Source: Tetranychus cinnabarinus
Lineage: Eukaryota; Arthropoda; Arachnida; Trombidiformes; Tetranychidae
Reading direction: 5' to 3'
NCBI GenBank assembly: GCA_022266195.1
Contig: WHVY01000001.1
Span: forward strand, 12,276,001-12,340,000
DNA length: 64,000 bases
The notes below the pieces were generated by a model. It made no database searches, had not been told where the DNA came from, and saw only the letters and a program-made list of their open reading frames with translations. The stretch's first letter is position 1. Each line of letters starts with the position of its first letter. This document shows positions 46,263 through 58,855 of the stretch, one piece after another. The translations under genes and the position numbers were made by a program.

Positions 46263-49120
46263 CTTCCAGCAGTAAATGTTGAATGTTTGGTTTTTAGAGA
46301 TTTTGTTTTTTTTATATTATTGTTTAAATAATCAATCTTTTTCTTCTCTATGATTATATCATTACAATTGAACCTTTTAACCTGATTCTGTTGGAATAAT
46401 CATCTTAACCTTTTCTCATGGTAATCATCTGATTACCTTTCTTTCATCAATTGACTTTACTCGCCTAACCAATGTCATCAATATTAAGCTAACCAGTATT
46501 TGGATGCGGTTTTATTTACTAATTTGACAATTATTTTAATTTGTTGTTTTCATCTTTAAGGGATAATCTATCTCCATCCTGATCACCACAACTATCATCA
46601 TAATCAACCTGATCATCTCCATTAACATAAATATCCTGTTACATCGATTGATTGTCAACTCAACTTGATTAACCTTTTCTTTTGCTTCTTTTTTTTATTA
46701 TTCTGTGTCTTATATATACTTTTATCAATCCGGTTTATTGCCTTGTTTTGTATTATTATTATTATTCTGATCAAAGTGAGATGATTAGTGTATAACCTTG
46801 ATTAAGCCATTACTAGTTGAACACACACTCTTAATACAATATTTATTTAACAGCTAATCATTTCAATATTTGATTTGGTCTTGTCGTCAAGAGATTCAAT
46901 AAGATTTACCATTTTAAAGCGTCTTCATCTAAAGTGTAAAAGCTTATCAAAACCCAAAAAGAACCAGAAAATATAATTTAAAGATTGATGAATAATTAAC
47001 CTTATCGACAATAATCATGATGAACCATGATTAACCATGATTAACCACTAACAAAATGGTTAGTAAACATGAATAAGGTTCAGCCAATTTGTCACTCATA
47101 ATCATAAAGAAAATGTCTTTTCTAATTGAGTCATTGAGGTGTTATTATTAGTTAATTGTCAAGTTTATAAAAAGAAACCATGAACTATTGAATGAATGAA
47201 AAGTGATTTATCAAATCAGCAAAAGACAATCAATTGGTTAACACAATTGAGAGCACAATTAAGGTTTAAGCTTTTCGCATTAAATCAATGTGTTAATAAA
47301 AGTCACTTTTATATTGTGATTCAATTTTATTTGACATGACCTGGCAATTTTATACAATATTATCATCTTGATTGTTACAGTCATCATAAACATTGTGTTA
47401 ACTCATTAATAACTAATATATATATAAAGTTGCTGTCTTTATTGTTCAATGGTGAGACTTGATCAATGCTGATTATTGACTTTCAATCGTTCATTTAATA
47501 TCAACCAAATAAAGTGTTTTTTTGTGGAGTAAAACCTTTAACTTTCAATTGTCAAACATTATCATTACATTACATTATTAATAATGAATTGTAAATAGGA
47601 TGAAGCTCAATCTATTTACAATTGTAATCGCCTTCAATTTTGATCAATTCAAGCAATTTTAATCAAAGAGGAAAATTGTTTAAAACTGATTTCCCATCGA
47701 AGCTGATTACTGTTGTTACCAGAAAGACCAAAGTCAGTTGATCACGAAAATGTCCGATTGTCACAGCTGAGATGATTATGATTTGGTGGTTATGTTAAAT
47801 TAAAGGATGTGTTATGATTGTGAGGAAATGGTCATTAAACTGATCTAGTTGTGATTGATTACCAGGTCTAATTGGGTGTCTTTAAACCAATATTTGGTTA
47901 ACTGCTTGTCATTTCTGGCTATCCTTAACCCTCTATATCATCCTCTGTTTGCCTAATCGTAGGAAGTAATTAATATTTCAACAAGTAATGACTTTAATGT
48001 AATCATTAGGTTAATCAACTTTACTTCTTGCTGATGTATTGTTGTAAATGGCAACAACGGTTACTTATTATAACAGAGGTTAACTCGCTTGGCGTCTTGT
48101 GTTTCCTTCAATATGGATACGAAAAGGGTTACATAAGGTTATCCTTGGATGCTGATTGAACCAGTGTAACCCATCCTTTAACAGGTACATTATAATTTGT
48201 GTTGAGATGGGTGAACATCAGGCAACAAGTTTAACTGAGGGAACAGAGACAATTTAAGTGTATCTCTGTGTAGGACCGGGATACATATGTTTGTTACAAC
48301 AATATTGGTTCCACCAAAAGTCAGTCATCGATGTAAAACCTTCCCAAATCAATTAGTTTATGATTATTGTTGCTTGATTGTCCTTGGTGTTTGGTTGTTA
48401 ACGTCCATAAGCTTTATAAAAACACGCAGATCAGTGATATTATTAGCTTGAGGCTTCAGTCTCTTTACCATCCTAATGACAACTTAAGCAAAGCCATATG
48501 ATGAATGGTGAAACATTACCGATTAATTTAAACACTTGCAAGTAATTGAGAAATTCATTACAATATATTAAGTCTGATGATTAAACAGAGATTAAATTAT
48601 GTCCAAAAATAACTAATGTTAGTTAGTAATACAAGATTGTTTAATTTAAGCAAAGATTAATATCACCTGAAATAAATGCTAATGTAACGGTTTCTGCGAA
48701 CCCATGGGCTGTCTGGTAAAAATTATTACTAGATTGTCATCAATTAAAAAAATAATCATAATCACAGAGGAATACGATTCTTGTTTCAACAAATAATGAA
48801 ATGCTTAATCTCTGTTAAGGAAATGTTCAGAAAATCCAAAATCATTTTTCTTCATAAATTCACACTTTAAACCAATAATTATCAAAACCAGATAAAAAGT
48901 TCAGCATTTCAAATAATAAATCAACATTTTTTGCTGGTTTACTGAGCCAAGTCACTGGCACCATCTAACAGTTGAATATAAAACTATTTTGGTCCGCAAT
49001 ACCAATCATTAACACAATACTAACTGTTACTTATGTATGTTGTACTGAACTTTTCATGATGATCATGATGAGAAAATGATCCTCACATAATGATAAATCT
49101 AAAAAAGGAGCATTTATAAA
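46263..49120. other. Gene-poor AT-rich region
   Basis: No coding or RNA signal was recognised. There are short tandem motifs such as ATGATTAACC repeats near 47020-47045 and a TATATATA run near 47420. The UBL3 promoter should lie at the left edge. Confidence 0.4.
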
Positions 49121-50250
49121 AACTTTGACTTTCGAGTTAAGAGTAGAGACTTTGAGAGTTTGTAGGAACCTAAAAACTGAGTCCATGAGTGCTATAAATT
49201 TATCTGGTCGACAGTTTTCGAGAAAATAGAGTTAAAGTTGAAACTTCGATCGTATCTTTTTCGACTATGGAAGCAGATTTGCCAATGTAACTGATACATC
49301 TGCACTGATGTAACTTTTAAAGATCAAGCAGAAAATAAAAAATGAAAAGGATAAGTTCGATTTTTAGTTAAACCATTTGATACCTATGATCTTATGAGTT
49401 AGAGATCTGAAACTTATTAATTGTCCATGAAAATTGTTGCTACTCACCATGGATAAAATACTTTTTCAATTTACCAACAGTTTTCTTGATTTTACCCATT
49501 GGCCTTAAAACGTTGAGTCTCAATATTTCAGAATGGCATCACCTACAAACATTATTCGTTGACCAAACATTAGACTTTATTATGGACCATGATAGGGTCA
49601 AATTTTAGATAATTCAAGGAACTACAAAAAAATTTATAACGTTGTATTACTTAGGCTGTTAGATTTGATACTTGATTCACAAAGGTAACTCGTGATGTGT
49701 TGAAGAAAGATGAATTACCTCAGATTTCTTTGGTTTTCAGCCATCCAATGTTATAGCCCATAACAGCATCTAATGTTTGGTCGAAGAATGATAATTGTTG
49801 ATGATGCCGTTCTCGAAATATTGATTCTCAAAGTTTTAAGCCCAATGGCCAAAATCAAGAGAACAATTGATTGGTTGAAAAAAGGTTTAATTGTTCATGT
49901 ACACCGACAATTTTTCTGGACAAGTAATAAATTTCAGCTCGTTAACTCTTTTCGTCACAGAAATCGGTCGGTTTAACTGAGAATCGAACTGATCTAATTT
50001 ACAAGAAACACGAAATTTTATCTCTCAAAACAAGTACATTTTCATTTTTCATTTTCATTAGTTAGCCATCAAAAGTTATATCAGTAAGATTAATTTCATG
50101 AAAAAATCTGTCTCCCTAACTTGATAAAAGGCGATCGAAGTTTCAATTTTGACCCCGATTTCCTCGAAAAATTCGAAACTTTTTAATAGCACTAATGAGC
50201 TCAGTTTTTATGCCCCTAACAGAGTCCTAACTCTTAACTCGAAAGTTATT
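49121..50250. mobile_element. Long-inverted-repeat (hairpin) element, 1.1 kb
   Basis: The left arm, about 49121-49585, is the reverse complement of the right arm, about 49755-50250, along its whole length with many small differences; the spacer is about 170 bases. Corresponding blocks: AACTTTGACTTTCGAGTTAA with TTAACTCGAAAGTT at the ends; AAACTTCGATCG with CGATCGAAGTTT; CCTTAAAACGTTGAG with CTCAAAGTTTTAAG; GACCAAACATTAGA with TCTAATGTTTGGTC near the loop. No transposase is present: the 67-codon ORF at 49773 is only arm sequence. Related single arms or short copies lie at 18186 and 52395. It is either a foldback transposon or a hairpin-RNA-type locus. Confidence 0.85.
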
Positions 50251-50849
50251 CTTCCTTATCCATGTAATTTACAGATATTATTCATTTGAAGCGAAATCCT
50301 ACAAGAATTGAAAATGAAAATGAATCTTCACCTTGAATCTTTTCGCACCTTTTTATAAATTCAAATGGTTTTCGATAAACAGTGACTTATGAAATTCAAG
50401 TTGTTCACACATTCAATATCAAGTTTCAATTCAAATGCTTACCCTGATTGCATTACAATTGAATCATCAAATGGTGTTAACTTGTTAAATACGGGAATCT
50501 TCAACAAGATTATCTATTAAATGATTGTTGAATGATTGAAGGTGAAAAGCAAGTGAATCTTATTGAGTAAAAGTAACATTTCAATTCACAGGGATTAGAT
50601 GTGATCAGTCAAATGGCAACTTTAACATGGACTCACTTTAAAACCTTGATTCAATCAATTACTAATAACTAATTTAATAAACCCAATCATCCTGTTTCCT
50701 CCTACAATTCAGTATCAGTTCCAACATTTGATATCAACAGTTGACAATAAGATTGTGCCTTTGGTGGAAACTAAATTTTCATGTAAACCCACATTGAAAC
50801 CAACATTAAATAAATTAAATATGACAAGTTGATCAAAAAAACCCAAAAA
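50251..50849. other. ENT upstream region
   Basis: AT-rich, with no gene. It should contain the promoter and 5' UTR of the nucleoside transporter. No TATA box stood out. Confidence 0.4.
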
Positions 50850-53387
50850 ATGGATGAACCCAAAGACAGGTAAAGATGAACACAGTCAAAGATTTGAAAT
50901 AATTTTCTCTCTCTCATTCAGATTTTATTCAGTCTGGATAATCTTGCTGATCCATGGAATCGGAACTCTATTACCATGGAACATGTTCATCACAGCCAAT
51001 GATGTGAGTAAATTTACCCTGTTAATCAACTGTTAATTGTGACCATTACTCAAAGTATTTTGTAGACTTCAAGTTCAATACAACGGACCCAAATGTACAG
51101 AGTGAAGCTAAAAATTATGCCAACAATTACTTGGCTTACGCTGGATTAGCCTCTAAACTGCCCAATTTAACCTTTCAATTGTTCAACTTTTTTTACACAA
51201 CAAGGTTAGTCGAACACTAATTTATCAAGATTTGAATGATGATCAGCTAATGGGTTAATCTTTCAGATCTGGTTCAATCAATGTACGCATTTTGGTTTCA
51301 CTGTTTGTTCAACTGTCCATGTTTGCATTGACAATTGTATTAGCCTTTCTTGATAGCTCAACATGGTTAAATTTATTTTTCATACTAACCATGATTACGA
51401 TTGTTGTAATCAACATGGCCAATGGAGTCTATCAAAGCTGCCTGTTTGGTTTAGCAGCCAATCTGCCCAGTTCATACACCAATGCAATTTTAACCGGAAT
51501 GAATCTGAGTGGAACTTATTCAGCAATTATTTTAATTATATCAATCACAATATCTCCTGATCAACAAACTGCTGCCATATTTTACTTTTCAACTGCTCTG
51601 GTTTTCCTGATCATTTGCATAGCCACTTATTACACCTTGATTTCAACAGTAAGTATAAATAGATTTGAACAAAAAGCAATTCAATCCTCAAAATCGAATC
51701 AATCAGCAAAACTGCTCAGCAAGGTTGAAACAAACTTTACATTGATTAACTTTAATTGTTGTTCCATTGTACCAGGTTGGGTGCGTTTATTTTGCCAATT
51801 GTAAATCAAACTCTTGTTTGATCATTTAGTATTGTTAAATAGATGTAATAACAAATGAGCAATGAGCGTTACTAATCAGATCCGGTGCGGAGTTTCAGTC
51901 AATATGTAAAAAGAAAGTGTTTTCACGGCTTAAAATGACACAGTCACAAGATGTACACAAGAACTAAAGAGATCGTATTCAGCAATCGAAAGAGATTTAT
52001 AATGAGAAATATTGTGATAGTTTTGATTTGGCAAGTTGAACGCACCAACCTGGTATTAATAAGAAGCTCATTGATGCAAATCACAGTGTGAGCATTCAAA
52101 GTCATTTGTCAAACCGGTGATTAACTAATATTTAATCGTATGTCAACTGTTTATCGTTGTTTTCATCGAAATTCAAATGAAAAAGCCATTGAAACCTAAT
52201 TATAACACATCACCAACAAACAATGCTTTACTATTTAATTTACGCAAACTGATTCTGATTTAAATTCTGATTAGATCAGCATCTGTAATGGTTGATAAAG
52301 GGTGTTATTGATGCTCTTGGATCAATTTTGTGAATCAAATCACTTTTTCAGACCTTTTTTGCGTTTACTAGAGCTTTTTCATTCCAGTTAAGAAAGCAAC
52401 TGCAAAAACTTTGACTTTCAAGTGGCTTCAGAGTAACAAGAGTTGAAGAGTTAGAGACATGGTGGGCTTGTAGAGACACAGAAAATGAATTTATCCACGA
52501 GATCAATTAAATTATCTGATCGATCAAAGTTTGAACTTTCAACACTATTCTATCAAAAAATGATTTTGAGACATTTTCAATTTCACAAATGAGTTGAGTC
52601 TCTATGATCCTACAAGCCCACTATGTTTCCACTCTTAAGCCACTCGAAAGTCAAAGTTCTTGTGCTCGTTCCTTATTGAACAAACGTAATCTTCAAATGA
52701 AATCCTTGAATCATTTTTAACTAATTTCACTATTTCCCACAGACTTATTTCAATCACTTTCAAAATTTGGATTCATCAGCAAATGATTCCATCATAACAT
52801 CGGACAACAATAACGAATCAACTGGCACAACCGAGTCTAATGCCCAAGCTATCCTTAAAATCTGGAAGATCATATTACTTCCATCATTGAACATTTTCAT
52901 GCTTTTCTTTGTTTCATTATCACTATTTCCTGGTGTTTTAACAACCCTTAAACCAGTCAACAATTTGATTCCCGAAAAGTATTTCAGTCCAATCGTTTGC
53001 TTCCTCTTGTTTAACCTTTTCTCAGTCTTTGGCAATATAATTGCAAGACCAATTGATCAAATCAATTATCATCCAGTTCGATTGACAATTCCAATTGTTG
53101 GACGACTTCTCTTCATACCCTTCTTCATGCTTTGCAATAGCGACCCAGAAAAGAGGCAAATTGCCATTTATTTTGACAATGATTATTATCCAATTGTTGG
53201 TACCATTGGATTAGCACTAACACAAGGTTATTACACTTCAAAGGCTCAAATTTATCTGCCAAAATGTGTCGATCCAAAGTATGCCTCTGTTGCTGGAATG
53301 GTTGCATCTTTCATGATCATGATTGGTATATTAGCTGGAATCACTTTTTCGCCCTTCATCAATTATTTAATCACAATTAGGTGGTAA
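50850..53387 (+). CDS. Equilibrative nucleoside transporter (SLC29 family)
   Basis: This multi-pass carrier moves nucleosides, and sometimes nucleobases, across plasma or organelle membranes down their gradient. Five exons, 50850-50869, 50922-51003, 51056-51204, 51267-51648 and 52743-53387, sum to 1278 bases and 425 residues (human ENT1 456). The tiny first exon encodes MDEPKDR, and the family signature follows at once: RFYSVWIILLIHGIGTLLPWNMFITANDYF, broken here across two exons. Other family marks are a large extracellular Asn-rich loop after TM1, NGVYQSCLFGLAANLP in TM5, a cytosolic Ser/Thr/Asn-rich loop coded at the start of exon 5, ARPI after TM8, and VGRLLFIPFFMLCN. About eleven hydrophobic segments are visible. 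The 1.1-kb intron 4 harbours an inverted-repeat element. Confidence 0.94.
52395..52668. mobile_element. Short hairpin element in ENT intron
   Basis: Left arm 52395-52512 and right arm about 52555-52668 are inverted copies: AAAACTTTGACTTTCAAGTG against CACTCGAAAGTCAAAGTTCT, and GTGGGCTTGTAG against CTACAAGCCCAC. The outer ends match those of the 1.1-kb element at 49121, so this is a shorter member of the same family. It lies inside the transporter intron, about 75 bases before the exon 5 acceptor. Confidence 0.78.
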
Positions 53388-54487
53388 TCAATAAACTCAG
53401 TAAATGACCCATAAATGTTGACCTGCAAAGGGAACAATTGAAATGTCAATTTGTCACTAACTGACATTTTCACCCTACAATATTTACTCCAATGGTTAAC
53501 CCAAAATTGGGTTGCAAGATGAGAAGGAAAGTGAACTGATCAAGATTTGACCTACTCTCTGGGTTAGGGCAAAGATGCCATTGATAGTCTGTCTTTGGGT
53601 CAATGAACTGGGTTTCTTTAGGTTAGAAAGGTTCAATGATCTCTGCAGTTGACCTTTTTTGCCTCATTTTTGGAGGAAAGTGAATCTTTTTTCACCTCCT
53701 TTGTTAGTCTACTTTCACTGGTGTTCCTCCCACTACTCTCTTCATCATCTTCATTCACAATTTACTAGGAACCATTTTTTACGTTTCTTTCTTTTCTTTC
53801 TTTTTCTTCTCATCAATGAAAGACTTGAACTTGTTGACCTAAATGAAGGTTAAGAGCCTTGAAGAAGGAAGTGTTTGGATGAAGCAAAAAGGTTAACCAA
53901 GGTCTTTGACTGTTAAGGGTTTACCGTTAACCTTGTGTGAATTCATTCACTCTGTGTGACCCTTTGTGACCTCATTTACCCGTTACAGTCATTGTAACCA
54001 AAGCGTTAACCTCAAAAGTAAAATGGGTTCAAGGGATTAACTCCATGACATGGTTTACTTTAGATTGACCTTTAATATCCATATTATTCCTAGTAAATGT
54101 ATTGACAGTTATTTTTGGTTCTGATTAAATGGGCAAACGATTGCATAAAAAGGTTCAACCTGATCTGTAGTTAATGATTTAAATGTATATTTATTGTTTT
54201 TGATTGAAACAATCTAATAAACCCTTTCATTCAAAGATTTATTTTAATAAAAAGTAACTATTAATAAATACTTCACAAAGACACTGAAAACACGAAACAT
54301 TTTCTTTTCGTTTTCTTTACTTTTCTCAATTGTTGCAGTAATATGAATATCTTTACTATCATTCTATGTATTAATGAATGCTAATAATCCATTTATTCAT
54401 GTAAATTTTATTGTTTTCTGATTATTGACCATTACTATTAAATCTATGTATCATTAATAATAAATTTGAATATAATTCTGTGTAACT
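53388..54487. other. Spacer between ENT and the lipocalin cluster
   Basis: No gene was recognised. The 64-codon ORF at 53659 is a pyrimidine-driven chance frame. Confidence 0.45.
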
Positions 54488-54813
54488 TACCAGTATTTAC
54501 TGTCCTTTTGGCTTATAAGTGCAAGAAAATCGCGAGAAACTTTATATTTATAAACCAACGGTCAGTTTGACAATCTTGTTAGCATTCATTCAAGTTTTTG
54601 CAAAGCAATTGATCATTTCGTTCCTCTTTAAAGTCTAATCAAAAAGAAACACTTTCTCGTTGTTAGCTAGAAATCGCTGCAATTTTTATTTGAGCTGTGA
54701 TCCTTTCATTTTCTTGTAAAAAAACAAAAGTTGAAAGTCACATTGAATTGTTCGATTCTATCACATTTAAACTTTATGCCCTCAATGTATCAACAAATGA
54801 ACATCTATACTTC
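54488..54813 (-). pseudogene. Lipocalin relic 1 (promoter plus 3' tail)
   Basis: On the minus strand the sequence at about 54525-54488 matches the last-exon end of the intact lipocalins (AAGGACAGTAAATACTGG), and 54813-54765 matches their promoter module, including the AAGTATAGATGTTCAT core and an altered TATA box. The coding interior between them is gone. The relic points to a lost gene transcribed leftward. Confidence 0.65.
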
Positions 54814-55282
54814 AAACAATTTGCATCAAATCATCATACTGTCGACTTATGATCCTAGATAGATCAATAAACTTATCAAAAATTTATTACCAAAATTTAT
54901 TTCTAATGATATTCCTGTGTTGATCAGCGATACGATCTTGATTTCTTTGTCTAATAACGCACTTAAAAGTATAACTCCAAGTTGATTCAGTACTTTGAGG
55001 AGTGTCATTATCTCGCTTTAACTAGTATTGAATAGAGTTAAATCAAGATCGCTGCTCAATAATGCGCCTTTTCAATAAGTTTCTGATAAATTTGAGGTGA
55101 AAAATAAATTAGCTTGGAGATAAGTTGATTAATTGGGTGTTTTTAGCGAATATCATAAGTTGTTGTTTACTAATTAGGTTGATTCACCCAAGAATATATC
55201 AATAATAATAACTTTTTACATAATTTTTGTTATATCTTGAAACAAAATCATGAGACGATAGCATCCGCGAGGAAAGTGCATT

Positions 55283-55328
55283 AAAGTATAGATGTTCATT
55301 TGATACACTTAGACCACAAGGTATATAA
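55283..55328 (+). promoter_or_regulatory. Promoter module of lipocalin 1 (core element plus TATA box)
   Basis: The core AAGTATAGATGTTCATTTG lies within 55283-55305, then 16 bases, then TATATAA at 55322-55328, 84-90 bases before the ATG at 55412. The same core, spacing and orientation recur at the lipocalin 2 gene. Confidence 0.75.
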
Positions 55329-55411
55329 TGCGATAGGATTAGCGTATTAGTTTATTAACATCTTCAAAACATATTGTATAACATCCAACTTCCAATTTTG
55401 TGCAAAAAACC

Positions 55412-56480
55412 ATGAAAATGTTCGCAACTCTCTTCGTTGTCTTTGCTTTTGCTTATTCAGCTCTTGGTGAATGTCCAACTCCTCCAATCGCTCCTGACGA
55501 TGCAGACGTTGCCAGGGTAAGTCAAGTCGATATTTATTGCAAGTGTTTAGCAAACAAGTCCACTTAACTCCCATATTTCGTGTTTTGTGCATTTAGATTG
55601 TCGGTCGTTGGTATGAAATTGCTCGACCAACTACTGCCTCTGAAAATGGTTTAACCTGCGTTACATGTAATGTTACTCCTCGAGATGATGGAGACTTCAA
55701 CATTACCAATTTAGGAACCAAACCTGAGTAAGTGTGCTTAACTAATCGTTTAAAATTGTTCCTTAATTTGCGTTGTCTGTTTATTATTGTTGCATTAGTG
55801 GTTCAATGGCTAGTGAATATGCCATAGCCAAACGCACCAGCAGTCAAAGTTTGCTCCACATTAACCCTATCGCAATCAGTAAGTAACTTTCTAAATCTTC
55901 ATGCATTACGTGATAACATTAGTTTCTTTGACTAGTTGAACAATCTAACAGTATGTTATGTGTGGGAATAAGTTTACGACCTTTTCGAAGAGAATCTCAT
56001 TTACATCGGTTCTTTTTCATTGAACTTTGTGCGGATCATCTGCAAATTATAGCAGAGAAAAAGATTCGATTTGCGCCATTTTAGCATATTTTAGCTATTA
56101 AAGTTTATCATCATATAATGGTTGCGATACAATCGAACAATACATTAATAAAAATTTCCTTTTTGCAGAGATTCCATTCGCAATTCCATTCAATATAGCC
56201 GCTACTGATTACGATAACTACCTGGTTGCCTACACTTGTCTTCGTGACGTTAGTAAGTATCTTTTCAGCGTTTTGACTAAATGATGTCCAAAATGATGTC
56301 GGTAATAATTCAACTATTGTAATTGTCACAGAACGCGGTTGGATTTTATCCAGAAGCAACAGCATGTCGGAAGCACAGCTCACTGAATTGACCAATTTGT
56401 TAGCAACTAAATATGGAGTTTCACTCGATGAAACTGAATTCACAAGTCACAAGGACTGTAAATATTGGTCAGCCTCATGA
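55412..56480 (+). CDS. Secreted lipocalin, apolipoprotein-D-like (copy 1)
   Basis: Lipocalins are small beta-barrel proteins that carry hydrophobic ligands; mite and insect ApoD-like members are linked to stress and xenobiotic responses. Five exons, 55412-55516, 55597-55727, 55799-55878, 56169-56252 and 56332-56480, give 182 residues. A signal peptide ends near residue 19 (SALG). The first lipocalin motif is GRWYEI at 38-43. The TDYDNYLVAYTC block is the second structurally conserved motif, followed by RGWILSR (third motif region with its Arg). Cysteines at 21, 56, 59, in AYTC and at the C-terminus (KDCKYW) fit two disulfides plus one. Exon phases are identical to the two other cluster members. 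Exon 4 is 15 bases shorter than in the other two copies, shortening one loop. Confidence 0.94.
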
Positions 56481-57404
56481 GCGACTATTTTTCAAACTGC
56501 AAGTAACTTGAAATTCATTGTAATGGTAGATTGATGCAATTTAAATAAATGAACGATAAATAATGCAAATCAAGTTTTTATTAAATACTTCATAGAAATC
56601 GATTCTCTAGTCAAAATATTCATCATTAAATGCCATAATTTTCCTAATCCTAGTAAAATAGAGTTACATTTATCCAGCAATTTGACAAACCAACAAACTT
56701 TGATGCATATTAATAAGTTAAGTGTGCTTTGATTCGAATATTTAGCCTTGATAATACCAGATTTGATGAGGACTGCTTCCTTCAAATCATTGATAACCAA
56801 GAAACAATCAAGAAATCAACTGGTGTCAATTGATTCTGAATAATGGTGAGAGTTTCAGCTTATGAATGCATCTAATCTACAAAGTTGGTTGTTATTTTGC
56901 TTATGCAATTCATCAGATTGGCAATAATGATCAAAGTCAACAGTTAAATCATTTATTTCAGCATTTCAAAGTCCGTTTTTGTAACAATTGAAAGTATCAA
57001 CGATTTGATTAAACTATTGCTTCTGAAAAGTTGTATAAAATATTCGCAGTTCCATAATTTGATGATAAAGCAACAAGAAGACTTGAAAGATGGACATCTT
57101 AAAGGACCAAAGTCATACTGTGCGATCTCTCTTGTACGGTTAATTGCTTTACTCAAAATTGTTTGGTTGTTGTTTGTAAGAGACTGATTTTCATCGCTTT
57201 TTTGCAGTCTAACACTTCAAGCTGAATCTTGGGCAATCAACTGAATTCCGACTGTGGCCATTGCACTCAACTTAAAGCTCAACAAACTTTCGACTGTAAT
57301 ACATTCAATGTTAAGTCATTCGTCAACTGATGTGTGTTTAGATGACAATTTCGCTTGCATCAGCATCGGTGAATCTTCTGAATAAGTAGAACATCGCTTC
57401 TAAA
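56481..57404. other. Spacer within the lipocalin cluster
   Basis: It holds the 3' UTR of lipocalin 1 (AATAAA near 56545). The remainder is probably decayed lipocalin-gene DNA of the neighbouring relic, but no exon could be aligned with confidence. Confidence 0.35.
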
Positions 57405-57439
57405 TTAATTCTTCGAAATTAGTCCATTTGACCGACAAT

Positions 57440-57570
57440 TATTGTGGAACTGGCCAGTATTTACAATCCTTTTCAATGTCACTTCAATTTCATCGGGTCT
57501 AACTCCATATTTATCAACAACCAAATCAATCTGTTGAGCTGTAACTCTGCAAGTGTGTAACTTGTAACGA
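57440..57570 (-). pseudogene. Lipocalin relic 2 (last exon only)
   Basis: The minus strand reads QQIDLVVDKYGVRPDEIEVTLKR then a frame-preserved but altered tail ending in the same nucleotides as the lipocalin 2 stop region (ACTGGCCAGT, then CCACAATAA shifted). It aligns with exon 5 of the intact genes (LLFTKYGVSRDETEFT). The other four exons are not recognisable. Confidence 0.72.
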
Positions 57571-57808
57571 ACAAGTTGTTTGATGCATGCGATATTGAAT
57601 AGACTGATTATTATTATTATAAAATAAATTATACTCATTATAATATGATTCTGTGCAACATTAGCAGTTTATTAGTATTGTTTCAATTCGTAACAATGAT
57701 TAAATTTGCCTATGGTTAGAATTATGATATTTATCATACATTCGTTTAAATTAGGTTCTTGAGCGATCATTCATTACAATGTTTCAATTACTTGACGTTC
57801 CATGCTAT

Positions 57809-58725
57809 TTATTGTGGCACTGGCCAGTATTTACAGTCCTTTTGGGTTGTGAATTCAGTCTCATCGCGTGAAACTCCATACTTAGTGAACAACAAATCGG
57901 TCAGTTCGGTAAGCTTGTCAGCACTGATGGTGTTATTCCTGGACAAAATCCAACCGTGCTCTGTGATGAAAAAGAGTTAAATTGTTATTATAATGCAAAT
58001 CAATTGCAATGAAAACACATTCAGAGAATCAACTCGAGCGATACTCACTAACGGTGTAGATGGGAGGAATACCGAGACAAGTGTATGCAACCAGATAGTT
58101 GTCGTAATCAGTATACGCTATGTTGAAACCGATTGGGAATGGAAGCTCTAAGAAACAAAGAACATGATTAATAAATTGTTCAATTGCTTAAATAATTGAT
58201 TGTCGAATAATCAAAGAAGAAAATAAAGTTACTTACTGACTGTCAATGAGTAGATGTTGAGTAAAACTTGACTACTGGTACGTTGGGCTAAACCATATTC
58301 ACCAGCCTTTGAACCACTAAACAAAAAATGAATAACAAAATGAAAAGTTATATAATGAGTGGACAATGCAAATTACAGATGCAATTTCAAACAATTAGTT
58401 AAGCTCACTTACTCAGGTTTAGTTCCCAGGTTGGTAATGTTGAAGTTTCCGTCTTTTCGAGGAGTGACATCGCATGTAACACATGTTAAACCGTTTTCAG
58501 AGGCTTTAGTTGGTCGAGCAATTTCATACCAACGACCAGCAATCTAAATAACACCAAATCAATGCATTAAATGAAAGTACTGGTGCAACATAAATTAATA
58601 TCACCTACCTTGGCAATGTCTGCACCAGCAGGAGCAGTTGGAGGAGCTGGACATTTACTGAACAAACCACCAAAAGCTGGTGAAGCGAAAGCAAAGACAA
58701 AGAAGAGAGTTGCGATCATTTTCAT
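57809..58725 (-). CDS. Secreted lipocalin, apolipoprotein-D-like (copy 2)
   Basis: Five exons on the minus strand, 58725-58609, 58543-58413, 58316-58237, 58147-58049 and 57960-57809, give 192 residues. A signal peptide of about 19 residues (MKMIATLFFVFAFASPAFG) is followed by a cysteine-containing Pro-rich start, then GRWYEIARPT, the TDYDNYLVAYTCLG block and HGWILSRNN, ending KDCKYWPVPQ. It is the closest relative of copy 1, with which it shares long identical blocks, the same phases and the same promoter module, but it lies on the opposite strand. An in-frame upstream ATG (58761) exists. I chose 58725 because it starts the signal peptide in the same place as in copy 1. Confidence 0.94.
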
Positions 58726-58806
58726 GGTTTTGCACGAAATTCGAAGTCGAATGTTTTTCAATGAAACTAACTTGCTAACTAACTACTACTATTGTGTTTA
58801 ATATTG

Positions 58807-58855
58807 TTTTATACGTTGTTTCAACGATTTATCAACGGATGAACATCTATACTTT
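58807..58855 (-). promoter_or_regulatory. Promoter module of lipocalin 2 (TATA box plus core element)
   Basis: On the minus strand the core AAGTATAGATGTTCATCCG lies within 58855-58830, then exactly 16 bases, then TATAAAA at 58813-58807, 82-88 bases before the ATG. It mirrors the lipocalin 1 arrangement. Confidence 0.75.

Noticed and set aside
49773..49976. 67-codon ORF
   Set aside because: Lies wholly inside the right arm of the hairpin element, and the other arm does not keep the frame.
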